NCBI GenBank assembly: GCA_001025035.1 | Contig: LCZK01000010.1 | Span: 772,049 to 836,048 of the forward strand | DNA length: 64,000 bases | Origin: Actinobacteria bacterium IMCC26207 | GTDB taxonomy: Bacteria; Actinomycetota; Acidimicrobiia; Acidimicrobiales; Microtrichaceae | Reading direction: 5' to 3' | The notes under the pieces: model-generated | What the model was told of the DNA's origin: nothing | Database searches by the model: none | The model's input: the letters and a program-made list of their open reading frames with translations, nothing else | Translations under genes and position numbers: made by a program | Shown: in pieces, positions 25,998-35,178 of the stretch | Position numbering within the stretch: position 1 is the stretch's first letter | Layout of the letters: each line of letters begins with the position of its first letter

Positions 25998-26686
25998 GAG
26001 CGCTGCTCCTTGTCGATGATTATGGCCAGGCAGCCCTGATCCAAGCTGATAGTTGCGATTGTTTCTAGGAACTCATTCGAGACACCTCGTGTGGACCCCG
26101 GACTGAGTTCCTCACCTTCAAAGGCCCAGCGAAGCCCGGTGCTTCGCACTCCCTGTGCCGTTGCGTTGAGTGCCACCACCGACACAAGTTGTCCCGACTC
26201 GGCCAGGATCCTCCGAGAGTCACGAACGATTGCGAGGTAAGTATCGCCAAACCACGCATCGATTCGCAGCCCAGCGAAGCGTTCCGAGCCCAACAACAAC
26301 ATGCCGCTGAGCAAGTGATCAACACGACCAGCCTGACTACCAATGACCGTAACGGAGTCGAACTTTGGGTCGAGTGATGCGTTCACTGTCTCGAGGGCAA
26401 GTTCAAGGTCAGTGGCATCTTTGTCTTGGGGAAAGGAGCGAATCTCTGCGCCGGCACCGCGGGCTTGTTCAAGCAGAACTGGATTCACAGAATCCATATC
26501 GCCGATGACTAGATCAGGCATCCGCCCACAGGCCAAAGCCAGGTGAAGCCCCGAATCCGCAGCGATCACATAGGCAGCAGCGGCTGCAACCTCGATGATT
26601 GAATCCCTCTGAGCAATCTCGAAAGATTCACCCTGGGTGGCCACAAGTGGATGAGGGCCACCCGAAAATACCACTACTTCGCTCAT
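25994..26686 (-). CDS. thiN: Thiamine pyrophosphokinase
   Basis: 230 residues. Converts thiamine to TPP with ATP. N-terminal catalytic domain: AADSGLHLALACGRMPDLVIGDMDS and FPQDKDATDLELAL; C-terminal thiamine-binding domain: GSQAGRVDHLLSGMLLL and STGLRWAFEGEELSPGSTRGVSNE. The start codon at 26686 lies immediately after the TPP riboswitch, whose last element GGAGGGAG also serves as the ribosome binding site, which points to translational control. Confidence 0.93.
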   Translation of the reverse strand: MSEVVVFSGGPHPLVATQGESFEIAQRDSIIEVAAAAAYVIAADSGLHLALACGRMPDLVIGDMDSVNPVLLEQARGAGAEIRSFPQDKDATDLELALETVNASLDPKFDSVTVIGSQAGRVDHLLSGMLLLGSERFAGLRIDAWFGDTYLAIVRDSRRILAESGQLVSVVALNATAQGVRSTGLRWAFEGEELSPGSTRGVSNEFLETIATISLDQGCLAIIIDKEQRS

Positions 26687-26687
26687 G

Positions 26688-26773
26688 ATCTCCCTCCGCT
26701 GGCATTACCCAGATCAGGTTGCGGGTCAGTGGCCCTGAGCCACTCTCTCAGCCCGCTGGTGCGAGCTCCCCGG
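26688..26773 (-). ncRNA. TPP riboswitch (THI element)
   Basis: On the minus strand the RNA reads GGGGAGCUCGC...GCUGAGAGAG...ACCUGAUCUGGGUAAUGCC followed by AGCGGAGGGAG, the conserved core of the TPP aptamer. CUGAGA (pyrimidine sensor) and CUGAUCU...GGUAAUGCC (pyrophosphate sensor) are both intact. It ends 2 nt before the thiN ATG, and its final GGAGGGAG overlaps the Shine-Dalgarno, so TPP binding should hide the ribosome site. A small inverted repeat (26786-26807, GCCTCA/TGAGGC) lies just upstream and may belong to the end of the acyl-CoA dehydrogenase gene or to the promoter region. Confidence 0.95.
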
Positions 26774-26820
26774 ATAGGTTGTACAGCCTCAAGCTACACG
26801 CTGAGGCGCTAGGGGTTGAG

Positions 26821-27972
26821 TCAGTCTCCGATGATCCCATTCATACGAGCCAGGGTTCGCAACATGACCTCGTCGGCTCCCCCACCGATGGACCACAAGC
26901 GGGTATCCCGGTAAAAGCGTGCGGGCCAGTTCTCTTCGACGTAGCCCATGCCGCCGTGGTACTGCACGGCAAGGTCTGCCATGCGGCGTGCAAGACGAGC
27001 GGAACGCAATTTGGCTACGGTCGCGTGGCGTGTGATGTCTTGGCCATCCATGTACGCAGCTGCCGCAGCCCAGTTGTGATGCCGCATCATGTCGAGTTCA
27101 GAAGCTAGGTCGGCAAGTTCGTATTGAAGAGACTGATTCGCTAGCAACGGAGCACCAAAAGCCTGCCGCTCCTTGAGGTAAGCCACAGTGCGAGTGAGCG
27201 CTAGTTCGACCGCCCCAACCATCTGGTAAGCGGCAATCATGCGTTCGTTCTGGAACTGGCCCATCTGCTGCTGGAAGCCCCGGCCGATTTCACCGATGAC
27301 GTATTCGACTGGGACTCGCACATCTTGGAACGTCAATTCCGCAGTATCCGAGGCTCGCATGCCGAGCTTGTCGAGGGTCCGACTCACCGAGAAGCCCTCG
27401 GATTCGGTGGGAACAATAATCTGCGACATTCCCCGGAAGCCACCCTCATCAGAGGTCCGGCACAGCAGGCAGATCCAATCGGCTTGAGCACCATTAGTAA
27501 TCCACATCTTTGACCCATTGATGACCCACTCGTCACCGTCAATAACTGCTCGGGTGCGCAGACCGGCAACATCGCTACCCGCATCTGCCTCGCTGATTCC
27601 AACCGCTGCAACAAGGTCGCCAGAGATCGATCCACGGAGGAACTTCTCTTTCAGTTCAGTACTACCAAACTGATGCAGAGTGGGTGTTGCCATGTCTGTT
27701 TGCACCGAAAGCGCCATGGCAACTCCAAGCGATGCAGCGCGACCGATCTCTTCACCAAAGATCAGGGTGTAGCTGTGGTCAGCAGCAGCGCCACCGAATT
27801 CCTCGTCGTATTCAATTCCAATCAATCCAAGCGACCCAAACTTTTTGAAAAGGCTATGGGCCGGGAATATTCCGGCGTGCTCCCACTCATCGGCATGAGG
27901 ATCAATCTCTTTTTGCACCACGTCTCTGACCAGTGCCCGAAACGATTCGTGTTCATCGGTGAACTTCAACAC
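26821..27972 (-). CDS. Acyl-CoA dehydrogenase
   Basis: 383 residues, full-length. FAD-dependent alpha,beta-dehydrogenation of an acyl-CoA. N-terminal FTDEHESFRALVRDVV, the signatures ISEADAGSDVAGLRTRA and INGSKMWITNGAQADW, and C-terminal VQYHGGMGYVEENWPARFYRDTRLWSIGGGADEV are canonical; the catalytic Glu is probably within YVEENW. The sequence is closest in feel to citronellyl-CoA/isovaleryl-type dehydrogenases, but the acyl chain cannot be read from sequence. GTG start with GGGAG 5 nt upstream. Confidence 0.9.
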   Translation of the reverse strand: MLKFTDEHESFRALVRDVVQKEIDPHADEWEHAGIFPAHSLFKKFGSLGLIGIEYDEEFGGAAADHSYTLIFGEEIGRAASLGVAMALSVQTDMATPTLHQFGSTELKEKFLRGSISGDLVAAVGISEADAGSDVAGLRTRAVIDGDEWVINGSKMWITNGAQADWICLLCRTSDEGGFRGMSQIIVPTESEGFSVSRTLDKLGMRASDTAELTFQDVRVPVEYVIGEIGRGFQQQMGQFQNERMIAAYQMVGAVELALTRTVAYLKERQAFGAPLLANQSLQYELADLASELDMMRHHNWAAAAAYMDGQDITRHATVAKLRSARLARRMADLAVQYHGGMGYVEENWPARFYRDTRLWSIGGGADEVMLRTLARMNGIIGD

Positions 27973-28100
27973 AACAACTCCCTAGTTGGGTTACCCCGCT
28001 CAAGGTACCGACGATATCAGCGGTAAGCTCATAGGCCTCAGTCACCATGCCTGCAGCCGTGCAGGGGTCTGTCTCTTCGGACTGAGAGAGGCTCAGGTAC

Positions 28101-29243
28101 GTGATCACCATTGTGTTCTGTCTTATTGGGTGGACGCTGGGATGGATGATTTTTGGACGGCCAAAGAGTGTCACACAGTTACGCTCTGCAGCCGCCTCCG
28201 TAAAACAGCCATCCAGCCGCCATGGGTTTGATGTGATTATTCCGGCTCGCAACGAGGCTGCTTCCATTGGGCTGCTGCTGAGCGACCTTGCATCGCTACC
28301 GCAGAGTGGCAATCGGGTCCTGATTATCAATGACCACTCAACCGACTCAACCGTGGAGATCGCCTCGGGGTTTGCTGGTGTCGAAGTCATCGACGCCCCC
28401 GACCTGCCAGAGGGTTGGACTGGCAAGAGTTGGGCCTGCCACAACGGGTTTGAATATCTACGGGCGAGCTCCCAAGACGAGCACCGCGGGCTGGTCTTTT
28501 TCGATGCCGACGTCAGAGTGGATCCAGATGTTGTTCAACTCCTCGTTGATCAGCAGAGGGCCACGGGTGCATTGGTCTCGGTGCAGCCTTGGCATCAAAC
28601 AAAGCGCCCTTACGAGAAACTCTCGGCGCTGTTCAATGTGATTGCCCTGGTGGGAACTGCGATGTCCTCACCAACAAAGTCCTCTGGAGCATTCGGGCCG
28701 GTACTTGTCACGACCCCTGCTGACTATCAGCTTGCCGGAGGCCACGAGCAGGTGCGAGACCAAGTCGTCGAGGACTTAGCCCTTGCAGCGAATTACCGAC
28801 TGAGCGGGCAACGAGTTGAACTGTTTCGTGGCGCTGATGCTGTTCGATTCCGAATGTACCCAAACGGCCTGCGCCAACTCATCCAAGGCTGGGCCAAGAA
28901 CTTTGCAACCGGAGCCGGATCCACTCACCCGTTGAGACTGCTCGCTGCAGTGGTCTGGTTGACAAGTCTGGGTAGCGCTACAGCCCTTGCGATCGAAGCT
29001 CTCTCCGGTTCGCGGTCACCCTGGACTGCTCTGGCCTTGTACGCAGCTTGCACGGCACAGCTTGCGTGGATGTTTCGCCAAGTGGGGAACTTTGGCCTGC
29101 TGACTGCCGCAGTGTTTCCACTGCTACTCGGCTTTTTCTTCTGTGTGTTCGGGTGGTCACTTTGGAGAACCTTCGGGCGGCGAAGCGTCACCTGGAGCGG
29201 CAGGGCAATTCCGCTCGGACCGCAGAGCCAGAAGCCGTGTTAA
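28101..29243 (+). CDS. GT2 glycosyltransferase, CrtQ-like (carotenoid acid glucosyltransferase family)
   Basis: 380 residues from GTG 28101. One N-terminal helix, a GT-A domain and about three C-terminal helices, the same layout and length as Staphylococcus CrtQ (375 residues), which glucosylates diaponeurosporenoate. Motifs: VIIPARNEAASIG, INDHSTDST, LPEGWTGKSWAC, FFDADVRVDPD and, before the C-terminal helices, QLIQGWAKNFATGAG. The next gene is CrtO-like and overlaps it, which strongly supports a lipid glycosylation/acylation unit. No desaturase or phytoene synthase is in the window, so the acceptor is unknown. Confidence 0.75.
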   Translation: MITIVFCLIGWTLGWMIFGRPKSVTQLRSAAASVKQPSSRHGFDVIIPARNEAASIGLLLSDLASLPQSGNRVLIINDHSTDSTVEIASGFAGVEVIDAPDLPEGWTGKSWACHNGFEYLRASSQDEHRGLVFFDADVRVDPDVVQLLVDQQRATGALVSVQPWHQTKRPYEKLSALFNVIALVGTAMSSPTKSSGAFGPVLVTTPADYQLAGGHEQVRDQVVEDLALAANYRLSGQRVELFRGADAVRFRMYPNGLRQLIQGWAKNFATGAGSTHPLRLLAAVVWLTSLGSATALAIEALSGSRSPWTALALYAACTAQLAWMFRQVGNFGLLTAAVFPLLLGFFFCVFGWSLWRTFGRRSVTWSGRAIPLGPQSQKPC

Positions 29244-29725
29244 TCCAACTTCCTGACATCGCTGCAGTCTTCGTGTCGGTGCTGGCTTGGGTGTTCATTG
29301 GGTTCAGTACGGGGTTCGCAATCCACAAGGTTCCGGTCCGCCGTTTCGATCATGACACCTGGCTAACGCGAGCTCGGAGCTTTGAAGATGAGGGCAATTT
29401 CTATCAACGAAAATTGAAGATTCGTAGCTGGAAAGATCGCCTTCCCGAACAAGGTGACCTATTCCCGGATGGTTTTTCAAAGCGGCATATCATCAACAGG
29501 TCCACTGAGCACCTTGAGCGATTCATAGCAGAGACTCGCCGGGCGGAGACGGTTCATTGGCTCAATCTGAGCGCTGGGCCGCTCTTTCTTATCTGGTGTC
29601 GGCCTCTGCTCGGGGCGTTCATGATTCTGTTTGGCATTTGTGCCCACCTGCCGTTTGTCATGGTGCAGCGATACAACCGCGAGCGATTAAGCCGAGTCCT
29701 GCGCCGGCGCAGCGCTACTTCGTGA
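29237..29725 (+). CDS. CrtO-like glycosyl-carotenoid acyltransferase
   Basis: 162 residues from GTG 29237, inside the last codons of the CrtQ-like gene (7-bp overlap). The frame is open further upstream, but that part is out of phase with the CrtQ-like coding sequence and has no homology signal. Motifs RSFEDEGNFYQRKLKIRSWKDRLPE and the two C-terminal helices match glycosyl-4,4'-diaponeurosporenoate acyltransferase (CrtO, about 165 residues), the last enzyme of staphyloxanthin synthesis. Probable role: acylation of the sugar added by the preceding enzyme. Its 3' end overlaps convergent ppk2 by 11 bp. Confidence 0.75.
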   Translation: MLIQLPDIAAVFVSVLAWVFIGFSTGFAIHKVPVRRFDHDTWLTRARSFEDEGNFYQRKLKIRSWKDRLPEQGDLFPDGFSKRHIINRSTEHLERFIAETRRAETVHWLNLSAGPLFLIWCRPLLGAFMILFGICAHLPFVMVQRYNRERLSRVLRRRSATS

Positions 29726-30599
29726 ACCGACCCTTGCGGATTCTGTCGGCTTCCATAATGGCCAACTCTTGTGCACCCGAGACCACGATCGAGGGATCGG
29801 GCACATAGTTGACCTCTGGGTTGCGCTCTCCGTAATCCACTGCGTTCAAAATAACGCGCATGGCATTCATGCGGGCCAGATGCTTGTTCTTCGACCTGAT
29901 TACCGTCCAAGGAGCTTCGACGGTGCTGGTTTTTTTCAGCATGGAGTACTTGCGGTCAGTGAAATCTGCCCAGTGTTCTTGAGCTTGAACATCGATCTCG
30001 CTGAGTTTCCACTGCCGCAATGGGTCATTGCGGCGGCGATCGAAGCGTCGCTTCTGTTCACGCTTGGTCACGCTGAAATACAGCTTCACTAAAATGGTGC
30101 CCTGCCGAACAAGGTCTTTTTCGAACCCGACCACGCCCCGCATAAAATTTTTATATTCCTGCTCGGTGCAGAAGTTAAACACTGGTTCCACCATGGCCCG
30201 GTTGTACCAACTGCGGTCAAAGAGGACCATCTCTCCGCCGGTTGGAAACTCTGCAATGTACTTCTGGAAGAACCATTGCGAACGCTGCTCTTCGGTGGGT
30301 TTGCCAAGCGCTACAACCCGATAGTGCTTCTCGTTCATATAACGAGTGACTCTTCGGATCGTGCCGCCCTTTCCGGCCGCATCGCGTCCCTCGAACAACA
30401 CAATCATCCGCTTGTTGTTCTCTTCTAGATAGCGCTGCAAGACCAGCAGTTCAGCCTGCAGAGGCTTGAGCTCCTCTTCTTTTTTTAATTGGCGCACCGC
30501 TGTTCGCACCAGCTTTGGCTCTCGCTCAACTTCGTGGTCAACCCGATCGGCAAAGGGGTTCGGCGGTAATGCCGAAAAGGGCTCGCTTTGTGCAGACAT
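29715..30599 (-). CDS. ppk2: Polyphosphate kinase 2
   Basis: 294 residues. PPK2 transfers phosphate between polyphosphate and nucleoside diphosphates. Walker A FEGRDAAGKGG, lid and Walker B region MVLFDRSWYNRAMVEPV, and KREQKRRFDRRRNDPLRQWKLSEID are all typical of class I PPK2. The length and single domain fit. AAGGAAC lies 6 nt before the ATG. Confidence 0.92.
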   Translation of the reverse strand: MSAQSEPFSALPPNPFADRVDHEVEREPKLVRTAVRQLKKEEELKPLQAELLVLQRYLEENNKRMIVLFEGRDAAGKGGTIRRVTRYMNEKHYRVVALGKPTEEQRSQWFFQKYIAEFPTGGEMVLFDRSWYNRAMVEPVFNFCTEQEYKNFMRGVVGFEKDLVRQGTILVKLYFSVTKREQKRRFDRRRNDPLRQWKLSEIDVQAQEHWADFTDRKYSMLKKTSTVEAPWTVIRSKNKHLARMNAMRVILNAVDYGERNPEVNYVPDPSIVVSGAQELAIMEADRIRKGRFTK

Positions 30600-30646
30600 G
30601 ACGATCGTTCCTTGTTCAAGATTGCTGAGGAGGTGAGCCTACCGAC

Positions 30647-31132
30647 ATGCTCGACGCGGATCACCCCGATATTGTGCCACCCATGGATGACCCAACTAAC
30701 CCTGCTACCAATCCTGCTGCCAACCCTGCCGCTCCCCCCGAACTCCGGACAGACCTCACTGAGACTGATCTTCGAGAACGACTCAGCGCAGAGCAATTCA
30801 TCGTGACGCAGCAAGCTGGAACTGAACCAGCGTTCACCGGGGCGTTCTGGGACAAAAAAGATGCAGGTATTTACCGGTGCGTCGTGTGCGAGATGCCGCT
30901 GTTCTCTTCGGATACGAAGTACGAGTCCGGTTCGGGTTGGCCCTCATTCTTTGAGGCACTCGACCCAGAAAAGGTCACCTTGATTGAGGACCGCAGTCAT
31001 GGGATGTCTCGGACTGAAGCCGTATGCGCTCACTGTGGAGCGCATTTAGGGCACGTGTTCCAAGATGGCCCAAGGCCAACGGGTCAGCGGTTTTGCATGA
31101 ACTCAGCATCGCTTGACTTTCTGGCGGAATGA
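30647..31132 (+). CDS. msrB: Peptide-methionine (R)-S-oxide reductase
   Basis: 161 residues. Reduces the R-sulfoxide of methionine in proteins. The zinc cysteines are CVVC and CAHC; the catalytic Cys is in RFCMNSASL; GSGWPSFF is the substrate loop. About 35 N-terminal residues (Asn-Pro-Ala-Ala repeats) are non-conserved, so an internal ATG at 30683 is another possible start. GAGGAGG lies 13 nt before 30647. Tail-to-tail with the P450 gene, 1 bp apart. Confidence 0.93.
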   Translation: MLDADHPDIVPPMDDPTNPATNPAANPAAPPELRTDLTETDLRERLSAEQFIVTQQAGTEPAFTGAFWDKKDAGIYRCVVCEMPLFSSDTKYESGSGWPSFFEALDPEKVTLIEDRSHGMSRTEAVCAHCGAHLGHVFQDGPRPTGQRFCMNSASLDFLAE

Positions 31133-31133
31133 G

Positions 31134-32390
31134 CTAGCTGCTAACGGTTTGACCCTCGGCATGCTTGCGTGCGGCTGGAGTGAATCGGATGGGGATGTGC
31201 TTCACGCCACCAATAAAGTTGGATCGAAGTCGTTCAATATCGCCATCAAATTCGATGTCTTCCATGCGAGAGACAATCTCGTGGAAGATCAGACGCAGTT
31301 CCATTCGCGCCAGGTTTGTTCCTAAGCAGAAGTGCGCACCGCCACCACCAAAGGCAATGTGATCGTTCGGAGTGCGTTCGATATCGAACACGAACGGATC
31401 ATCAAAGACTTCCTCATCTCGGTTCGCCGAGATGTGCCACATGACGACTTTGTCTCCGGTCTTGATCTGCTTACCGCGCAGAGCAAGATCTTTCATTGCA
31501 GTACGACGGAAGTGCAGCACAGGGGTAGCCCAACGAAGGACCTCTTCCACTGCGCCGTCGATGTACTTGTCGGGGTCACTTCGCAACTTGGCGAGCTGCT
31601 CAGGATTTTCCATGAGCGCAATCATTCCGTGGGCAGTTGCATTGCGTGTGGTCTCGTTGCCCGCCACGGCCAGCAGCAGAATGAATAGTTCGAACTCCTC
31701 TTGGGTCAGGCGATCCCCATCGATCTCTGCGTTAATCAGTTTGGTAACAACATCTTCGCGAGGGTCGTCGCGGCGGGCTTCGCCGAGGCTCGCTGCATAC
31801 ATATACAACTCGGCTGCTGCCATGGTCGCTTCATCAGGATTCTCGCTCTGATACTCCGGGTCATCGGCTCCGACCATTCGGTTGGACCAGTCAAAGAGCA
31901 GGTGGCGATCCTCGTCAGGCACGCCCATGATCTCGGCAATTGCCTGCAACGGGAGCTCCGCTGCAAGGTCAGTCACAAAGTCGCAGGTTCCGTCTTCGAT
32001 GATCTGATCAACGATCAGCTCCGTGCGAAACCGCAAGTGCTGTTCAATCAGAGCAATCATGCGAGGAGTAAAGCCCTTGTTGACCAAGAGCCGGTATCGC
32101 GTATGGCGAGGCGGGTCGGTCATCAACATGATCTTGCCGCGCATATCAAAGCCAGATTCAACATCATTGAACTCAATGATGTTGACCCCGTTGGCCTCGG
32201 AGCTAAACCCCTCGGCGTCACGATTAATCAACTTCAGGTCGGCATGCTTAGTAATTGACCAAAAGCCCGGACCGGTTGCTTCCTCGGTCCAATGCACCGG
32301 ATCTTCTTGGCGAAGCTGGGCAAACACCTCATGGTGCTCCATGCGCTGAAAGGCTTCTGGATTGGTCAGGACACTGTCGATGATCTCCAT
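31134..32390 (-). CDS. Cytochrome P450 (CYP125/142-like)
   Basis: 418 residues from ATG 32390; the frame is open to 32615 but that would overlap the divergent phosphatase gene. I-helix oxygen-binding motif AGNETTRNA, ExxR in EEVLRW, and heme loop FGGGGAHFCLG, a four-Gly form typical of CYP125/142/124-type bacterial P450s that oxidise sterol side chains or branched lipids. Electron partners (ferredoxin, reductase) are not in the neighbourhood. Substrate is unknown. Confidence 0.88.
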   Translation of the reverse strand: MEIIDSVLTNPEAFQRMEHHEVFAQLRQEDPVHWTEEATGPGFWSITKHADLKLINRDAEGFSSEANGVNIIEFNDVESGFDMRGKIMLMTDPPRHTRYRLLVNKGFTPRMIALIEQHLRFRTELIVDQIIEDGTCDFVTDLAAELPLQAIAEIMGVPDEDRHLLFDWSNRMVGADDPEYQSENPDEATMAAAELYMYAASLGEARRDDPREDVVTKLINAEIDGDRLTQEEFELFILLLAVAGNETTRNATAHGMIALMENPEQLAKLRSDPDKYIDGAVEEVLRWATPVLHFRRTAMKDLALRGKQIKTGDKVVMWHISANRDEEVFDDPFVFDIERTPNDHIAFGGGGAHFCLGTNLARMELRLIFHEIVSRMEDIEFDGDIERLRSNFIGGVKHIPIRFTPAARKHAEGQTVSS

Positions 32391-32397
32391 GGGGAGA

Positions 32398-32403
32398 ACG
32401 ATA
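32398..32403 (-). promoter_or_regulatory. Candidate -10 (TATCGT) of a leaderless P450 transcript
   Basis: TATCGT ends 7 nt before the ATG at 32390; the intervening TCTCCCC cannot act as a ribosome binding site. Confidence 0.45.
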
Positions 32404-32470
32404 ACGCGTTCTAGTTTTGAAGAGGAATTGCTCGGATTTTGCCAACTCGGCGTAACGCTCTCAACCCGCC

Positions 32471-32476
32471 TAGATT
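32471..32476 (+). promoter_or_regulatory. Candidate -10 (TAGATT) for the HAD phosphatase gene
   Basis: TAGATT ends 3 nt before ATG 32480 and 6 nt before ATG 32483, suggesting a leaderless start at the second ATG. Confidence 0.4.
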
Positions 32477-32479
32477 CCC

Positions 32480-33166
32480 ATGATGCTCTTACCTGCGGCC
32501 GTCCTCTGGGACCTAGATGGAACACTCGTTGACTCAGAGCCGTATTGGGCTGCAGCGGAGCACAAGCTGGCTCAGACCTATGGTTTTGAGTGGACCGAAC
32601 AGGATGAACTCTCACTAGTGGGCAATGCCCTTCCCGTCTCTGGCGCTGCGCTGCAAGCTCGAGGGATTGACCTGTCGGTGTCAGAGATTGTGGAGATCAT
32701 GGTGCAGAGCGTTGTTGCCGACATCGGCACAGCAGTCCCGTGGCAACCCGGCAGTCTGGAACTTCTCGCCGCTCTGATGTCCGCCGAAGTACCTTGCGCT
32801 CTCGTGACGATGTCGTACCAAGCAATCGCAGATCAGATTGTCGCAAGTGTCCCAGCGGGTACGTTTCAGGCAGTTGTCAGCGGGGACAATGTCACGCATG
32901 GAAAGCCACACCCTGAGCCCTACATCTTGGCCGCAGAGCGCCTTGGAGTTGATATCTCAAGGTCAGTCGCTATTGAAGATTCCCTGACTGGTCTGGCTTC
33001 GGCCCAGAGCGCTGGGGCCCGCGTGCTAGCAGTACAACGCAAAGTTCAGATTCCTGCAGCCGAGGATCGAAGCCGGGTAGCCGAGTTGGTCTCACTCAGC
33101 GTTGAGGACTTGTCTCGAATTGCTGCTGGCGAATGCATTGACCGCCTAGCTGACCCTCCTGGTTAG
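32480..33166 (+). CDS. HAD-superfamily phosphatase (beta-phosphoglucomutase-like)
   Basis: 228 residues. Motif I WDLDGTLVDSE, motif II VTMSYQ, motif III with K in HGKPHPEPY and motif IV IEDSLTGLASAQSAGA. The helical cap places it in the subfamily I phosphatases (Gph/PGMB-like). Substrate not predictable. ATG at 32483 may be the real start. Divergent from the P450. Confidence 0.85.
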   Translation: MMLLPAAVLWDLDGTLVDSEPYWAAAEHKLAQTYGFEWTEQDELSLVGNALPVSGAALQARGIDLSVSEIVEIMVQSVVADIGTAVPWQPGSLELLAALMSAEVPCALVTMSYQAIADQIVASVPAGTFQAVVSGDNVTHGKPHPEPYILAAERLGVDISRSVAIEDSLTGLASAQSAGARVLAVQRKVQIPAAEDRSRVAELVSLSVEDLSRIAAGECIDRLADPPG

Positions 33167-33193
33167 GCCGGCGTGTACTTGGTTAGGCCGGCG
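33161..33193. repeat. 13-bp direct repeat at the end of the phosphatase gene
   Basis: GGTTAGGCCGGCG occurs at 33161-33173 and again at 33181-33193. The first copy includes the stop codon, so the duplication repeats the gene end. Confidence 0.75.
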
Positions 33194-33231
33194 GGGTAAC
33201 AAATTTGCCATAGGGCTTGCAGGCGCTGGCC

Positions 33232-34632
33232 TTAGAGGTGGCTATACCCGCCGGACTCTTCTTTGGTCATCGAGACCGATATGGGGTGACGCTCAAAGTA
33301 AGCAACAGCATTTGCAAAATCTGCAAGAAGAATGTCAACGAGATCGCGACTCATGTCTTGGCGAATCAGCACTCGCTGCACAGCAAGATCGCTGAGCGAG
33401 CCGGTGAGCGGGTAAGCCGGAACTTGCCAACCGCGGATCCTGAGCCGATCAGCAAGGTCGTACAGGGTGTAACCCGGCTCCGCTCCGTCGATCAGTTTCC
33501 AAGTCACTGCTGGAATTCCTGTCAGTGGGTCACCCGAGCAGATCAGCTCAAAGGGGCCAAGCTTGACTATGGCTTCTGCAATCAGTGCGCAGTTGTCATA
33601 GGAGGCCTGGTGCACTCTTTGATAGCCCTCGCGGCCAAGTCGCAAGAAGTCGTAATACTGCGCAGCGATCTGCCCCGCTGGCCTTGAGAAGTTGATCTGA
33701 AAAACGGGCATGTCCCCACCGAGATAGGTGACGTGAAAGATCAGATCATCGGGAAGTTCCGCTATGTCTCGCCAGACAACCCAGCCCACACCGAGTGGAG
33801 CAAGCCCAAACTTATGCCCAGAGCTACTGATGGATTTCACCCGCGGTAGACGAAAGTCCCAGATTACTTCTGGTGCGCAGAAAGGAGCCAGGAAAGCTCC
33901 ACTTGCACCGTCTACGTGAATATCGATATCTAGGCCAGTTTCGGCCTGCAAGCGATCAAGCGCCTCGGCTAGTTCTTGGACCGGCTCATAGCTGCCGGTG
34001 TAGGTCACCCCGAAGGTTGGCATCACTAGAATGGTGTTCTCGTCTACGAGTTCAAGCATCTGCTCAACGTCCATGCAGTAGTTGCCGGGAGACATTCCTA
34101 TTTCCCGCATCTCGACGTCCCAGTATTTTGCAAATTTATGCCAGACCACTTGTACGGGGCCGCAGACCATATTTGGCGAGTCAGTGGACTTGCCCTCGGC
34201 CCGACAGCGCTCACGCCACCTCCACTTGGCAGCCATGCCGGCAAGCATGCAGGCCTCGGATGAACCAATTCCAGAGGTTCCGATGGTGTTCTCTGCATCT
34301 GGGGCATTCCACAGATCGGCCAACATATGCACGCAGCGCCGTTCGAGCTCAGCAGCTTGCGGGTACTCGTCTTTATCGATCAGGTTTTTGTCGATACACA
34401 GATCCATCAGCGCATGAACTTGCGGCTCCTCCCAAGTCTGGCAGAAGGTCGCCAGATTCTGTCGGGAGTTGCCATCGAGCATCAGTTCGTCGTGCACGGC
34501 CTGATACGCCTCGTCGGGTTTGAGTTCCTGCAGGGGGAACTTGTACTTCGGGGTGGCCTGCGAGAGTCCCTTAGTCGAGAAGATTGAGTCTTCTTCGTGA
34601 CCTTCAATTGAATCCTTTGCATGCAAGCTCAC
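33232..34632 (-). CDS. gad: Glutamate decarboxylase
   Basis: 466 residues from GTG 34632, the same length as E. coli GadB. The frame is open to 34893, but GAGGAG 8 nt before GTG 34632 and family length decide the start. PLP-dependent conversion of glutamate to GABA. The PLP lysine lies in SSSGHKFG (K274; K276 in E. coli), with HVDGASGAF for cofactor binding and [15 protein letters not shown] upstream. No antiporter or GABA-shunt gene is adjacent. Divergent from the cupin/P450 pair with 105 bp between starts, so these may be co-regulated. Confidence 0.93.
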   Translation of the reverse strand: MSLHAKDSIEGHEEDSIFSTKGLSQATPKYKFPLQELKPDEAYQAVHDELMLDGNSRQNLATFCQTWEEPQVHALMDLCIDKNLIDKDEYPQAAELERRCVHMLADLWNAPDAENTIGTSGIGSSEACMLAGMAAKWRWRERCRAEGKSTDSPNMVCGPVQVVWHKFAKYWDVEMREIGMSPGNYCMDVEQMLELVDENTILVMPTFGVTYTGSYEPVQELAEALDRLQAETGLDIDIHVDGASGAFLAPFCAPEVIWDFRLPRVKSISSSGHKFGLAPLGVGWVVWRDIAELPDDLIFHVTYLGGDMPVFQINFSRPAGQIAAQYYDFLRLGREGYQRVHQASYDNCALIAEAIVKLGPFELICSGDPLTGIPAVTWKLIDGAEPGYTLYDLADRLRIRGWQVPAYPLTGSLSDLAVQRVLIRQDMSRDLVDILLADFANAVAYFERHPISVSMTKEESGGYSHL

Positions 34633-34737
34633 TGCAGTATCTCCTCGATTGGGTGCGGCTATCTTGTCATGTAAGGAGATGCGCATGGGCTCTCGAACGA
34701 AGCGACCCACTCCCAGCGGGGTCGGAATGGGGAACAC

Positions 34738-35178
34738 GTGACTGAAGCAGTACACCGCGGAGCCGAGGACCTGCCGTTTGTGGAAATCGGTGGAGGCAAC
34801 AAACTCAAGGTGATTCAAGTTGACCATGGCCAAGGCCTTTGGATTGTCGAGAACATTTTCCAAAAAAATTACGCCGTTCAGACCCACCGCCATACCGGGC
34901 CGGTATTCGGCTACACCACAAGCGGAGCATGGAAATATCAGGAATACGAGTACGTCAATCGGGCTGGGTCATTTCTGTATGAACCGGCGGGCTCGCAGCA
35001 CACGTTGGAATGCGTTGAGGACGACACCCACGTGTGGTTCCAGATGTACGGATCGAACCTGAACCTCGACGCCGATGGAAACATTGAGAGCGTGTTCGAT
35101 GGCCCCGGAACCCTCGAGGCTTATTACATGCTCGCTGAAGCCGAAGGATTCGACCGGCCAAACGTGCTGGTCTCGTGA
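34738..35178 (+). CDS. Cupin, 2,4'-dihydroxyacetophenone dioxygenase-like
   Basis: 146 residues from GTG 34738 with GGGGAA 3 nt before it. Cupin motif 1: [24 protein letters not shown] (H50, H52, a Glu near 69-71); motif 2: [16 protein letters not shown] (H88). This pattern matches DAD-family non-heme Fe dioxygenases, which cleave a C-C bond in aromatic hydroxyketones, though many cupins of this look are uncharacterised. It overlaps the following P450 by 4 bp (GTGA), so the two are translationally coupled. Confidence 0.75.
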   Translation: MTEAVHRGAEDLPFVEIGGGNKLKVIQVDHGQGLWIVENIFQKNYAVQTHRHTGPVFGYTTSGAWKYQEYEYVNRAGSFLYEPAGSQHTLECVEDDTHVWFQMYGSNLNLDADGNIESVFDGPGTLEAYYMLAEAEGFDRPNVLVS

